6,418 bases of DNA. It comes from Clostridiales bacterium (GTDB lineage: Bacteria; Bacillota_A; Clostridia; Saccharofermentanales; Saccharofermentanaceae). The stretch lies in the NCBI GenBank assembly GCA_017649745.1, contig JAGCGE010000277.1:1-6418 (forward strand), given 5' to 3'. The notes under the pieces were generated by a model, which had not been told where the DNA came from, did no database searches, and saw nothing but the letters and a program-made list of their open reading frames with translations. The position numbers and the translations under genes are program-made. Numbering within the stretch: the stretch's first letter is position 1; the number at the start of each line of letters is the position of its first letter. Of the stretch, positions 1 through 5,072 are shown piece after piece.

Positions 1-392
1 CTTTTAGAAAGCGCCTTCCTGTCCTTCGTCCTCAAAAGTCCGCTAATCATAACGTTGTCCATCGCACTCATGGAATCATTAAGATAATTCTGCTGGAAAA
101 CAAATCCTGAATTGGCTCTTCTGAAAAGTGCGAGCTTGTCATTTGAATAGCCAGAGATATCTTCTTCTTTAGAATCAACATAATATGTAACTGAACCAAG
201 TGACGGTCTGTCCATTCCCGAGAGAGCATAAAGAAGTGTGCTCTTTCCTGATCCCGAGTTACCCATGATAACCGTGAAATCTCCCTTGTATATCAAAAGA
301 TTAAGATTTTTAAGAACATGCTGCTGAACAGATTCGTTAGAAAAAGTCTTGCACAGATCTTTAGCTTTCAACATAACTGTTTTTTCTGACAT
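1..392 (-). CDS. ABC transporter ATP-binding protein, MacB/LolD type (N-terminal part, cut by window edge)
   Basis: This is the nucleotide-binding subunit of an ABC transporter. It would hydrolyse ATP on the cytoplasmic face to drive a membrane partner (FtsX/MacB-like permease) encoded beyond the left edge. About 130 residues are visible. The Walker A motif GNSGSGKST is at residues 44-52. The Q-loop region GFVFQQNYL is near residues 96-104, followed by the AMDNVM stretch typical of LolD, MacB and BceA-like ATPases. The signature motif, Walker B and H-loop lie outside the window. I chose the ATG at 392 because a GGAGG sits 10 nt upstream; the next in-frame ATG (374) has no such site. It is transcribed away from the DUF4190-like gene, with phased CTTAA repeats upstream suggesting response-regulator control. 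Family is confident; the exported substrate (lipoprotein, peptide or antibiotic) cannot be told. Confidence 0.93.
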   Translation of the reverse strand, partial: MSEKTVMLKAKDLCKTFSNESVQQHVLKNLNLLIYKGDFTVIMGNSGSGKSTLLYALSGMDRPSLGSVTYYVDSKEEDISGYSNDKLALFRRANSGFVFQQNYLNDSMSAMDNVMISGLLRTKDRKALSK

Positions 393-450
393 TTTTGATC
401 TACCTCCGTGTTTTTCCTTATAAATCAACTATAAACTAATCAGTTTTTTA

Positions 451-495
451 GGTCTTAACCTGATTCTTGCGCATTCCTTAACTAATCCTTAATTC
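451..495. promoter_or_regulatory. Phased CTTAA direct repeats, probable response-regulator binding boxes
   Basis: CTTAA cores begin at 454, 477 and 488, with a degenerate CTTGC at 466, giving steps of 12, 11 and 11 bp. Repeats about one helical turn apart are the usual binding pattern of OmpR/PhoB-family response regulators. Read toward the ABC gene, the nearest box (TTAAGA, 458 to 453) lies about 19 bp upstream of a -10-like TATAGT (433 to 428), which suits an activator. No regulator gene is in the window, so the binding protein is inferred. Confidence 0.5.
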
Positions 496-562
496 GCTCT
501 AATCAGGTAACATTTTTGCTTCATTTTGACTTATCAGGGCATTTAAAATGTCAAAATTCATA

Positions 563-568
563 TATAAT
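563..568 (+). promoter_or_regulatory. Candidate -10 box for the DUF4190-like gene
   Basis: A perfect TATAAT lies 55 bp before the start codon at 618. No good -35 hexamer sits 16-18 bp upstream; the only TTGAC-like element (526-531) is too far away. If used, transcription would begin near 575, inside the left arm of the inverted repeat. An activator would probably be needed. Confidence 0.3.
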
Positions 569-569
569 A

Positions 570-609
570 TCCTTAATTCACAAAGGAAAACTCAAAAATG
601 AATTAAGGA
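570..609 (+). promoter_or_regulatory. 11-bp-arm inverted repeat covering the ribosome binding site
   Basis: TCCTTAATTCA (570-580) is exactly matched by TGAATTAAGGA (599-609), with an 18-nt spacer. The right arm contains most of the Shine-Dalgarno sequence AAGGAG (605-610) of the gene starting at 618. As RNA it could form a hairpin that hides the ribosome binding site. As DNA it could be a spaced operator, because TCCTTAATTC also occurs at 486-495 within the upstream repeats. The TATAAT at 563-568 favours the DNA reading, since a transcript from it would lack part of the left arm. Confidence 0.5.
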
Positions 610-617
610 GTATTTTT

Positions 618-944
618 ATGTTTGACAATCATTGGAAACAGTTTATCGGCTTGTTCATGAGTATTGCTTCATTAGTAGTAACTTATGTTTCAATCTCATT
701 CGGGATAAGTGAGGCTCGAAGTATCCCGCTATTTTTAATATTCTTAGTGATCGGTTTTATTTTCGGCATCGTCGGTCTTGTTTTTGCTATCATATCGCTC
801 AAAAAGGCAAAAGACGAAGGAACGAGCAAAGGTAAGTCGATCGCTGGTCTTATCATCTCGATATACAGTTTGATCTCATGCGGCGCCATCGGTATCTTTA
901 TCGGTTTTGTGTTCATGCTCGTTACAGAATCGGGTGCTGCCTGA
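618..944 (+). CDS. DUF4190-like small membrane protein, 108 aa
   Basis: This is a small integral membrane protein of unknown biochemical role. Three hydrophobic segments are visible at about residues 9-30, 36-61 and 75-102. Between the last two is a short polar loop rich in Lys, Gly and Asp/Glu. The order FGIVGLVFAIISLKKAK, loop, GKSIAGLIISI resembles the two-helix DUF4190 domain, preceded here by one extra helix. The ATG at 618 is chosen because AAGGAG (605-610) lies 7 nt upstream. The frame is open back to 516, but the added 34 residues would be encoded by the promoter and inverted-repeat region. The YcxB-like gene follows after 63 bp with no terminator between, so the two may be co-transcribed. 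The divergent ABC gene suggests an envelope role; that is inference. Confidence 0.75.
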   Translation: MFDNHWKQFIGLFMSIASLVVTYVSISFGISEARSIPLFLIFLVIGFIFGIVGLVFAIISLKKAKDEGTSKGKSIAGLIISIYSLISCGAIGIFIGFVFMLVTESGAA

Positions 945-1007
945 CTGTTTTAAAATCTGAAAAAACGTGTATATTCTATATGTACTAATTTTTCAGGAGA
1001 TCACGGA

Positions 1008-1535
1008 ATGGTCATCGAATCACATGAGATAAACAAAAACTATGCGAAGGAATTCATCAACGTTGTATCTATGGGCATGATATTGATGAAAGATCCTCAT
1101 AAATCTCTTCGAGATAATTTCGCTATCGTTCCGGGTATCATCTTCGGTTCAGTTTTCGGAGCCATAATAGCAGTTATCTTAAAGCTTAAGATCGACCACT
1201 ACATTTTAGACTGCTTTATTGCCGGCATGGCGATAATATTCATACTCGCGGTCTTCTATTATCTTCGCATCTGGTCTTCTCTCAACAAAGATATAAAGAA
1301 GGAACGTAACGTCACCTACACTTTCGATGAGACAGGGATCGAATATGATGATCATAAGTCTGATAAGATCATTACCAAATGGGAATCATACGGTAGTGTG
1401 ATATTTTTCGAGCACGGGATATACTTTATTCCAAACGGAAATGAAGGTGCTCTGATCGGTATTACGATCGATCATAAAGATGAGATCCTGAGTTTCCTGA
1501 AAGAAAACGAGATCGACATCGAGATATGCAAGTAA
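1008..1535 (+). CDS. YcxB-like membrane protein, 175 aa
   Basis: A membrane-anchored protein with a C-terminal soluble domain; its function is not established. Two transmembrane helices lie at about residues 38-60 and 65-89. The cytoplasmic tail from about residue 100 has the pattern VTYTFDETGIEY, then ITKWESYGSVIFFEHGIYFIP, then an Ile/Glu-rich end, as in the YcxB-like C-terminal domain (a small PH-like beta fold). Both order and length match that family. AGGAGA at 995-1000 lies 7 nt before the ATG, so the start is secure. It follows the DUF4190-like gene in the same direction and ends right against the palindromic terminator at 1536. Its role may be linked to the upstream membrane protein, but nothing in the sequence says how. 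Confidence 0.78.
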   Translation: MVIESHEINKNYAKEFINVVSMGMILMKDPHKSLRDNFAIVPGIIFGSVFGAIIAVILKLKIDHYILDCFIAGMAIIFILAVFYYLRIWSSLNKDIKKERNVTYTFDETGIEYDDHKSDKIITKWESYGSVIFFEHGIYFIPNGNEGALIGITIDHKDEILSFLKENEIDIEICK

Positions 1536-1567
1536 AAAAGAGTGTTTGCAATTGCAAACACTCTTTT
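1536..1567. terminator. Bidirectional intrinsic terminator, perfect 32-bp palindrome
   Basis: The 16-bp arms (1536-1551 and 1552-1567) are perfectly complementary, with AAAAGAGTG at one end and CACTCTTTT at the other. The hairpin therefore ends in a U-run on both strands. It lies between the stop of the YcxB-like gene (1535) and the stop of the convergent FAD oxidoreductase (1578), and would serve both. Confidence 0.9.
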
Positions 1568-1577
1568 ATATTGCACG

Positions 1578-3065
1578 TTATTTACACTCAACGCCTTCGA
1601 TCTTACAGATCCTCCAGGCTGCATATTTACCCTGTGCAGTTGCCGGTGGAAGTCCGCCTGAACCCATAAGCCACTGTCCTGCGAGGAATACGTTCTTAAG
1701 CTGCTTGATGACACCAGGAGTTGTAACAGTTTTTGTATCCTTATCAGCAACGAATGCCATATAAGCGCCCCTATATGCATTACAATGTCTTGCATATGAT
1801 ACAGGTGTCCAAGCATCAAGAACATGGATCTTTCCTGCTGTCTCAGGGTACTGCTTTTCGATGACCTTCTGCATAGCAAGAGCAATCTCTTTTTTCTTCT
1901 CTTCGTACTTCTCGCGGTCTTTAGCAAGTTCGAACCAGTTATCGACTTCCTTACCATACTGGAAGAGCTTCATCTGCAAGATCGTCTTTCCTTCAGGTGT
2001 GATAGTAGGATCATAATCATAGCAGATGACACCGAGATCCTTTGTCTCTCTTCCCCATACCGTGATTCCGTCACTTTCCCAGAATGATGTATCTTCAGGG
2101 ATGCTTGTCTTACCGTCGATAAGGAAAGCAGCATGGAACTTACTGAATACTGAAAAATGCTCTTTATCATCGAAGCACTGCTTGAGCTTCTTAGGCATAT
2201 ATTCTGAAGGAAGAAGATGTGTAAATGTGTGGTTAGCATCTGTAGCGCAGATAACATAATCACCCTTAACTTCTGTGCCGTCTTCAAGAACGATACCGCT
2301 TGCGATCTTGCCTTCGATCTTAACGTTCTTTACAGGTGAATTAAGATGGAGCTTACCTCCGACTTCCTTATATCTGTTCGCGATCCTTAGTGCTGCTGCA
2401 AGAGATCCGCCCTCAGGAATATCACCGCTTCCTGAAGTACACATCGCATAAGACATGATAAACGAATAAGCCTGAGTATCCTCAGGGTGTGTGAGCATTA
2501 CTGCACTCTTAAGTACAGGGCTCTTAAAGCTGTCTGCCAGGTCCTTAACGCTTACGCCCTTATAAGCCTTCTGAGCTGCAGGGATATTCTTAGCGAAATC
2601 TCCAAGCTTCATGAAATCGAAAAGGCCCATCTTATCCATCGGCTTATCGAGTGGCATTATCATATATTCTGCTCTATCAACATTCTCGAAAAACTTATCG
2701 ATAGCTTCCTTATCATCAGGAGAAAGTTCGAGCATCTCACGTTTTGTTCTCTCTTTGTCTCTCCAGAAAGTTATCTCTCCGCCATGTCCCTTATATGTAA
2801 AAAACACATCCTTACTGTGCATCTTAAGGTCATCAGTCAACATTCCGATCTCATGCCAAAGATCGTTCATTGCACTTCCCTTTTTACTGCACATAAGATA
2901 GTCGATACAGTTATCAATATAGATACCTTCTCGCTTCCATCCTGAAAGCTCTCCACCAGGAACAGCATTCTTCTCGTAGATCTCTGTCTCGAATCCCGAA
3001 TTCTGAAGAATGATTCCCGCAGCCATTCCGGAGATACCGCCTCCGACAATGATTACTTTTTTCAT
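1578..3065 (-). CDS. FAD/NAD(P)-dependent oxidoreductase, CrtI (phytoene desaturase)-like, 495 aa
   Basis: A flavoprotein of the amine-oxidase/CrtI superfamily, expected to bind FAD and oxidise, reduce or isomerise a hydrophobic substrate. The N-terminus has the Rossmann dinucleotide motif GGGISG (G8, G10, G13), and E31 in the EIYEK strand is placed to bind the adenosine ribose. The GG pair at 37-38 follows, as in CrtI-type enzymes. The C-terminal motif NVFLAGQW...GGLPPA (458-474) closes the FAD site. Length matches the family. The ATG at 3065 is preceded by GGGGGA; the reading frame extends to 3179 but would include the promoter, the palindrome and the terminator of the gene upstream. No carotenoid genes are nearby, so phytoene desaturation is not supported and the substrate is unknown. 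It forms its own transcription unit, with an extended -10 promoter and a palindromic operator candidate. Confidence 0.88.
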   Translation of the reverse strand: MKKVIIVGGGISGMAAGIILQNSGFETEIYEKNAVPGGELSGWKREGIYIDNCIDYLMCSKKGSAMNDLWHEIGMLTDDLKMHSKDVFFTYKGHGGEITFWRDKERTKREMLELSPDDKEAIDKFFENVDRAEYMIMPLDKPMDKMGLFDFMKLGDFAKNIPAAQKAYKGVSVKDLADSFKSPVLKSAVMLTHPEDTQAYSFIMSYAMCTSGSGDIPEGGSLAAALRIANRYKEVGGKLHLNSPVKNVKIEGKIASGIVLEDGTEVKGDYVICATDANHTFTHLLPSEYMPKKLKQCFDDKEHFSVFSKFHAAFLIDGKTSIPEDTSFWESDGITVWGRETKDLGVICYDYDPTITPEGKTILQMKLFQYGKEVDNWFELAKDREKYEEKKKEIALAMQKVIEKQYPETAGKIHVLDAWTPVSYARHCNAYRGAYMAFVADKDTKTVTTPGVIKQLKNVFLAGQWLMGSGGLPPATAQGKYAAWRICKIEGVECK

Positions 3066-3089
3066 TAATAATTTCCCCCTGGTTATGAT

Positions 3090-3105
3090 TGTGTCAATAG
3101 ACACA
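3090..3105. promoter_or_regulatory. Palindromic operator candidate at the FAD oxidoreductase transcription start
   Basis: TGTGTC (3090-3095), four bases, then GACACA (3100-3105) form a perfect 6-bp-arm palindrome. It begins about 7 bp downstream of the -10 box at 3117-3112, so it would overlap the transcription start and block or hinder polymerase if occupied. Its size and symmetry suit a dimeric repressor such as TetR or MarR type; no such gene is in the window. Confidence 0.5.
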
Positions 3106-3111
3106 TTTGTT

Positions 3112-3120
3112 AGTATAACA
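3112..3120 (-). promoter_or_regulatory. Extended -10 promoter of the FAD oxidoreductase gene
   Basis: Read leftward the bases are TGTTATACT: a TG, one base, then TATACT (3117 to 3112), 5 of 6 matches to the -10 consensus. No convincing -35 is present, which is common for extended -10 promoters. The expected start is near 3105, giving a leader of about 40 nt before the ATG at 3065. Confidence 0.55.
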
Positions 3121-3141
3121 CTTTTTCGAGTAAGCATAAGA

Positions 3142-3170
3142 AAAGAGCCCGAGATAAACTCGAACTCTTT
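3142..3170 (-). terminator. Intrinsic terminator of the desulfoferrodoxin gene
   Basis: Read on the minus strand, arms 3170-3159 and 3153-3142 pair over 12 bp around a 5-nt loop, with two G-U wobbles that pair in minus-strand RNA but mismatch on the plus strand. A U-rich tail follows (UUUUCUU, counting the end of the stem). It lies about 20 bp beyond the stop at 3191 and separates this gene from the FAD oxidoreductase. Confidence 0.8.
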
Positions 3171-3190
3171 AACATTCAAATTAGAACTGA

Positions 3191-3565
3191 TCAGCTTTTC
3201 CAGAAGCCATGCAGATTACAGTATGCGTAAGCAGCAAGGATCTCTACGCCTTCGATCACTGCAAAAACAGCGCGAGGCTCATCACCAGAATGAAGCTCAG
3301 CGATCTGGATGCCTGAAGTTGTCTCAAGGATAACGTGTGAGATATAGTGTTCTTCAGTCATAGGATGCTCGACTGCACCTACCAGAACAGAGATAAATCC
3401 GTCATCTTTACGGATCACCGGAACGTGCTTCTCAAGAGATGCATCTACGGTTCCAGGAACGAGTTCTTCCATCTTCTGACCGCAACACATTACAGGTACG
3501 TTCTTGTCAACGAGTTTAATGATGATATTGCCACAATGTGGACAACGATAAAGTTTAACTTCCAT
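3191..3565 (-). CDS. dfx: Desulfoferrodoxin (class I superoxide reductase), 124 aa
   Basis: A cytoplasmic enzyme that reduces superoxide to hydrogen peroxide without releasing oxygen, taking electrons from rubredoxin or a similar donor; it protects anaerobes exposed to air. The N-terminal desulforedoxin-type Fe(Cys)4 centre is complete: C8, C11, C27, C28. The catalytic Fe(His)4Cys site is also complete: H47 in EKHVP, H67 in HPM, H73 in EHYI, then C116 and H119 in CNLHG. E45 and K46, which help catalysis in characterised relatives, are present. Length is typical of two-iron members. The start at 3565 is fixed by a GGAGG 5 nt upstream. The gene has its own promoter (3605-3597) and terminator (3170-3142). 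The lipoprotein gene ends 53 bp upstream in the same direction, so some read-through from it is possible. Everything needed for activity appears intact. Confidence 0.97.
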   Translation of the reverse strand: MEVKLYRCPHCGNIIIKLVDKNVPVMCCGQKMEELVPGTVDASLEKHVPVIRKDDGFISVLVGAVEHPMTEEHYISHVILETTSGIQIAELHSGDEPRAVFAVIEGVEILAAYAYCNLHGFWKS

Positions 3566-3596
3566 AAAAACCTCCGATGCAAAATAATATATACAA

Positions 3597-3605
3597 ATTA
3601 TAACA
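3597..3605 (-). promoter_or_regulatory. Extended -10 promoter of dfx
   Basis: Read leftward the bases are TGTTATAAT, a perfect TG-N-TATAAT extended -10 element (hexamer 3602 to 3597). No good -35 is seen at the usual distance. Transcription would begin near 3590, about 25 nt before the ATG at 3565. The octamer GTGTTATA is shared with the FAD oxidoreductase promoter. Confidence 0.6.
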
Positions 3606-3618
3606 CGGCTATCCGGTT

Positions 3619-4134
3619 TTACCTTATGCTGACAAACGCATCATATACGTCCTTCGCACCTGGTGTACTAAACGGAGCTGAAGTATTTACCTCATAATCA
3701 TTAGTCTCAATAATACACAGAACATACTGTCCGTTAACGGCAGAGATCGTATATGTTCCGCGACCGTTTATGTCCTTAAAACTATCGCCGACCTTTAGAT
3801 CTTTATTCGCCTTAAAGTTCGTGTTCGGCTCGAAAAGATAGTAGCTAAAATCCGTATTGGAATCCTTAACGTCGTACTTTGTTCCGTCGCCTCTTTCAAA
3901 CGTTCTTCCAATACAATTATCTCCGTCATCCAAACGTCTTATCTGTTGAGGAGCCGCCTTTGTCAAGATCTCATCTACTTCATCGATAGTTAGATCCAAA
4001 AGACCGTCGTCATCTTCTTCCTCTTCGAAAACAGTTTTCTCAGTATCATCAGACGACTTCTTCACTTCTTTACTACATGAAGCCGCCATTATAGTTGAAG
4101 CAATGAGTAACATAGCTAATATCTTTTTAAGCAT
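3619..4134 (-). CDS. Predicted lipoprotein of unknown function, 171 aa
   Basis: I do not recognise a family. Residues 1-19 form a lipoprotein signal peptide (Lys-Lys, then a hydrophobic core) ending in AASC, with C20 as the probable lipid-bearing cysteine; Ala at position -3 is less usual than Leu but allowed. After it come a Lys/Ser/Asp spacer and a strongly acidic patch (residues 37-43 are all Glu or Asp). A mixed alpha/beta domain from about residue 48 contains the Gly-rich turn DINGRGTYTISAVNGQY and two cysteines (near positions 74 and 140) that could pair outside the cell. The start at 4134 is supported by a GGAGG 5 nt upstream. It is divergent from the EFR1-type gene and followed 53 bp later by dfx, with no clear terminator between. 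It would be anchored on the outer face of the cytoplasmic membrane. Confidence 0.7.
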   Translation of the reverse strand: MLKKILAMLLIASTIMAASCSKEVKKSSDDTEKTVFEEEEDDDGLLDLTIDEVDEILTKAAPQQIRRLDDGDNCIGRTFERGDGTKYDVKDSNTDFSYYLFEPNTNFKANKDLKVGDSFKDINGRGTYTISAVNGQYVLCIIETNDYEVNTSAPFSTPGAKDVYDAFVSIR

Positions 4135-4186
4135 AGATACCTCCGAACAAATACTTTCTATAATGATTTTATCATGTAAGCAGGTA

Positions 4187-4215
4187 TTGTTAGCTAATAT
4201 GTTTTGAGTTATTCT
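4187..4215 (+). promoter_or_regulatory. Candidate promoter of the EFR1-type gene
   Basis: TTGTTA (4187-4192) and TATTCT (4210-4215) are separated by 17 bp. Each matches the sigma-A consensus at 4 of 6 positions. The start would be near 4222, giving a leader of about 27 nt. The match is moderate and untested. Confidence 0.35.
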
Positions 4216-4248
4216 TTTAAAACCAGATCGAAGAAATGAGAGTGTGTT

Positions 4249-5043
4249 ATGATCCTTTATTTCAGTGCTACAGGAAATTCCAAGTTCATTGCTGAAGAAC
4301 TTGCTGCAAGAACAGGAGACGAGACTTTAAACCTCCTTAAAAGGATCAAAGAAAAAGACTACTCTCCGATCGAATCACAGAAGCCTTTTGTTATCTGCGT
4401 TCCTGTATACGTATGCGAGATGCCTACGTTCATAAATGAACTGATCAAGAAGACTGAATTTAAAGGAAACAAGAATGTATACTTCGTTTTTACGAGCGGA
4501 GGATATTCAGGTATCTGCAGCACGCTTGCCAAGAGGATGGTCAGAAAGAAAGGTCTCAACTACATGGGATCAGCCGACTTCAAGATGCCGCGCAATTACA
4601 TTGCCAATGACACATATCCTGAACTCTCGATCGAAGAGATAAAAGGAAGGATCGATACATCATATAAGCTCGTTCCAGAGATAGCAGAAATTATTTCCAG
4701 TGATCAAAAATTGATCAAACGTTCCAAGCATGTGTGGCTTTTCGAACTTATCATCACTCTTCCCTTCACTCCCGTATGGACGAGGATCAAGCAGGGCGTT
4801 AAGAAGTTCAGAATTGAGGACAAGTGTATCGGTTGTGGTAAATGCGAGCGTCTTTGTCCTTGTAACGTAATTAAGCTGGATGACAACAAGATCCCGCACT
4901 GGGATGCGACGATGTGCGCTCACTGTATGTCATGTATCCAAAACTGTCCGACAGAAGCGATAGAATACGGCAACATCACTCCTTCGAAAAGAAGATATAC
5001 TTTCGACAGATATGATTTCAGAAAGAAAAAAGCGGAGCAATAA
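4249..5043 (+). CDS. EFR1-type flavodoxin / 2[4Fe-4S] ferredoxin fusion, 264 aa
   Basis: A probable cytoplasmic electron-transfer protein combining an FMN-binding flavodoxin-like domain (about residues 1-150) with a bacterial-type double [4Fe-4S] ferredoxin (about 190-238). The phosphate loop SATGNS is at residues 6-11. A second flavin-contacting loop, TSGGYSG, is at 82-88. The first cluster ligands are C193, C196, C199 and C203 (CxxCxxCxxxCP), the second C223, C226, C229 and C233. C205 is extra. A hydrophobic stretch near 160-178 may be a linker or membrane-associated helix. This order and length match the EFR1 family of clostridial ferredoxins, whose partners are mostly uncharacterised. The ribosome binding site is weak (GAGAG), unlike the neighbours, but the flavodoxin strand begins at M1, so the start is sound. 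It is divergent from the lipoprotein gene, and its stop codon lies in the loop of its terminator. Confidence 0.9.
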   Translation: MILYFSATGNSKFIAEELAARTGDETLNLLKRIKEKDYSPIESQKPFVICVPVYVCEMPTFINELIKKTEFKGNKNVYFVFTSGGYSGICSTLAKRMVRKKGLNYMGSADFKMPRNYIANDTYPELSIEEIKGRIDTSYKLVPEIAEIISSDQKLIKRSKHVWLFELIITLPFTPVWTRIKQGVKKFRIEDKCIGCGKCERLCPCNVIKLDDNKIPHWDATMCAHCMSCIQNCPTEAIEYGNITPSKRRYTFDRYDFRKKKAEQ

Positions 5044-5053
5044 ACTCCGCTTT
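5029..5053. terminator. Bidirectional terminator overlapping the EFR1-type stop codon
   Basis: AAAGCGGAG (5029-5037) and CTCCGCTTT (5045-5053) pair around a 7-nt loop that contains the stop codon TAA (5041-5043). On the minus strand the GC-rich stem is followed by six U, an excellent terminator for the PEBP gene ending at 5073. On the plus strand the tail is UUUCUU, adequate for the EFR1-type gene. Confidence 0.88.
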
Positions 5054-5072
5054 CTTGTATCTCAGTTTCTTA

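Noticed and set aside
516..617. Upstream extension of the DUF4190-like gene to an ATG at 516
   Set aside because: The extension covers the TATAAT and the inverted repeat, has no ribosome binding site, and adds a polar tail unlike the family. AAGGAG fits the ATG at 618.
2487..2945. Plus-strand open frames inside the FAD oxidoreductase gene
   Set aside because: They mirror a well-supported coding frame, have no ribosome binding site, and encode no recognisable domain. The same holds for the other antisense frames at 1824-2259, 3347-3697, 4660-4923 and 5889-6194.
1578..3065. Carotenoid biosynthesis role for the CrtI-like enzyme
   Set aside because: No phytoene synthase or other carotenoid genes are present, and CrtI-like flavoproteins in Clostridia are common and functionally varied.
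3066..3179. N-terminal extension of the FAD oxidoreductase to 3179
   Set aside because: It would read through the dfx terminator, the promoter and the palindrome. The Rossmann motif begins normally just after the ATG at 3065, which has a GGGGGA upstream.
4163..4175. Small palindrome ATGAT-TTT-ATCAT in the divergent region before the lipoprotein
   Set aside because: The arms are only 5 bp and AT-rich, with no supporting second copy. An operator cannot be claimed.
4113..4200. Direct repeat TAGCTAATAT at 4113-4122 and 4191-4200
   Set aside because: One copy lies in the signal-peptide coding sequence and the match stops at 10 AT-rich bases, so chance is the simplest explanation.
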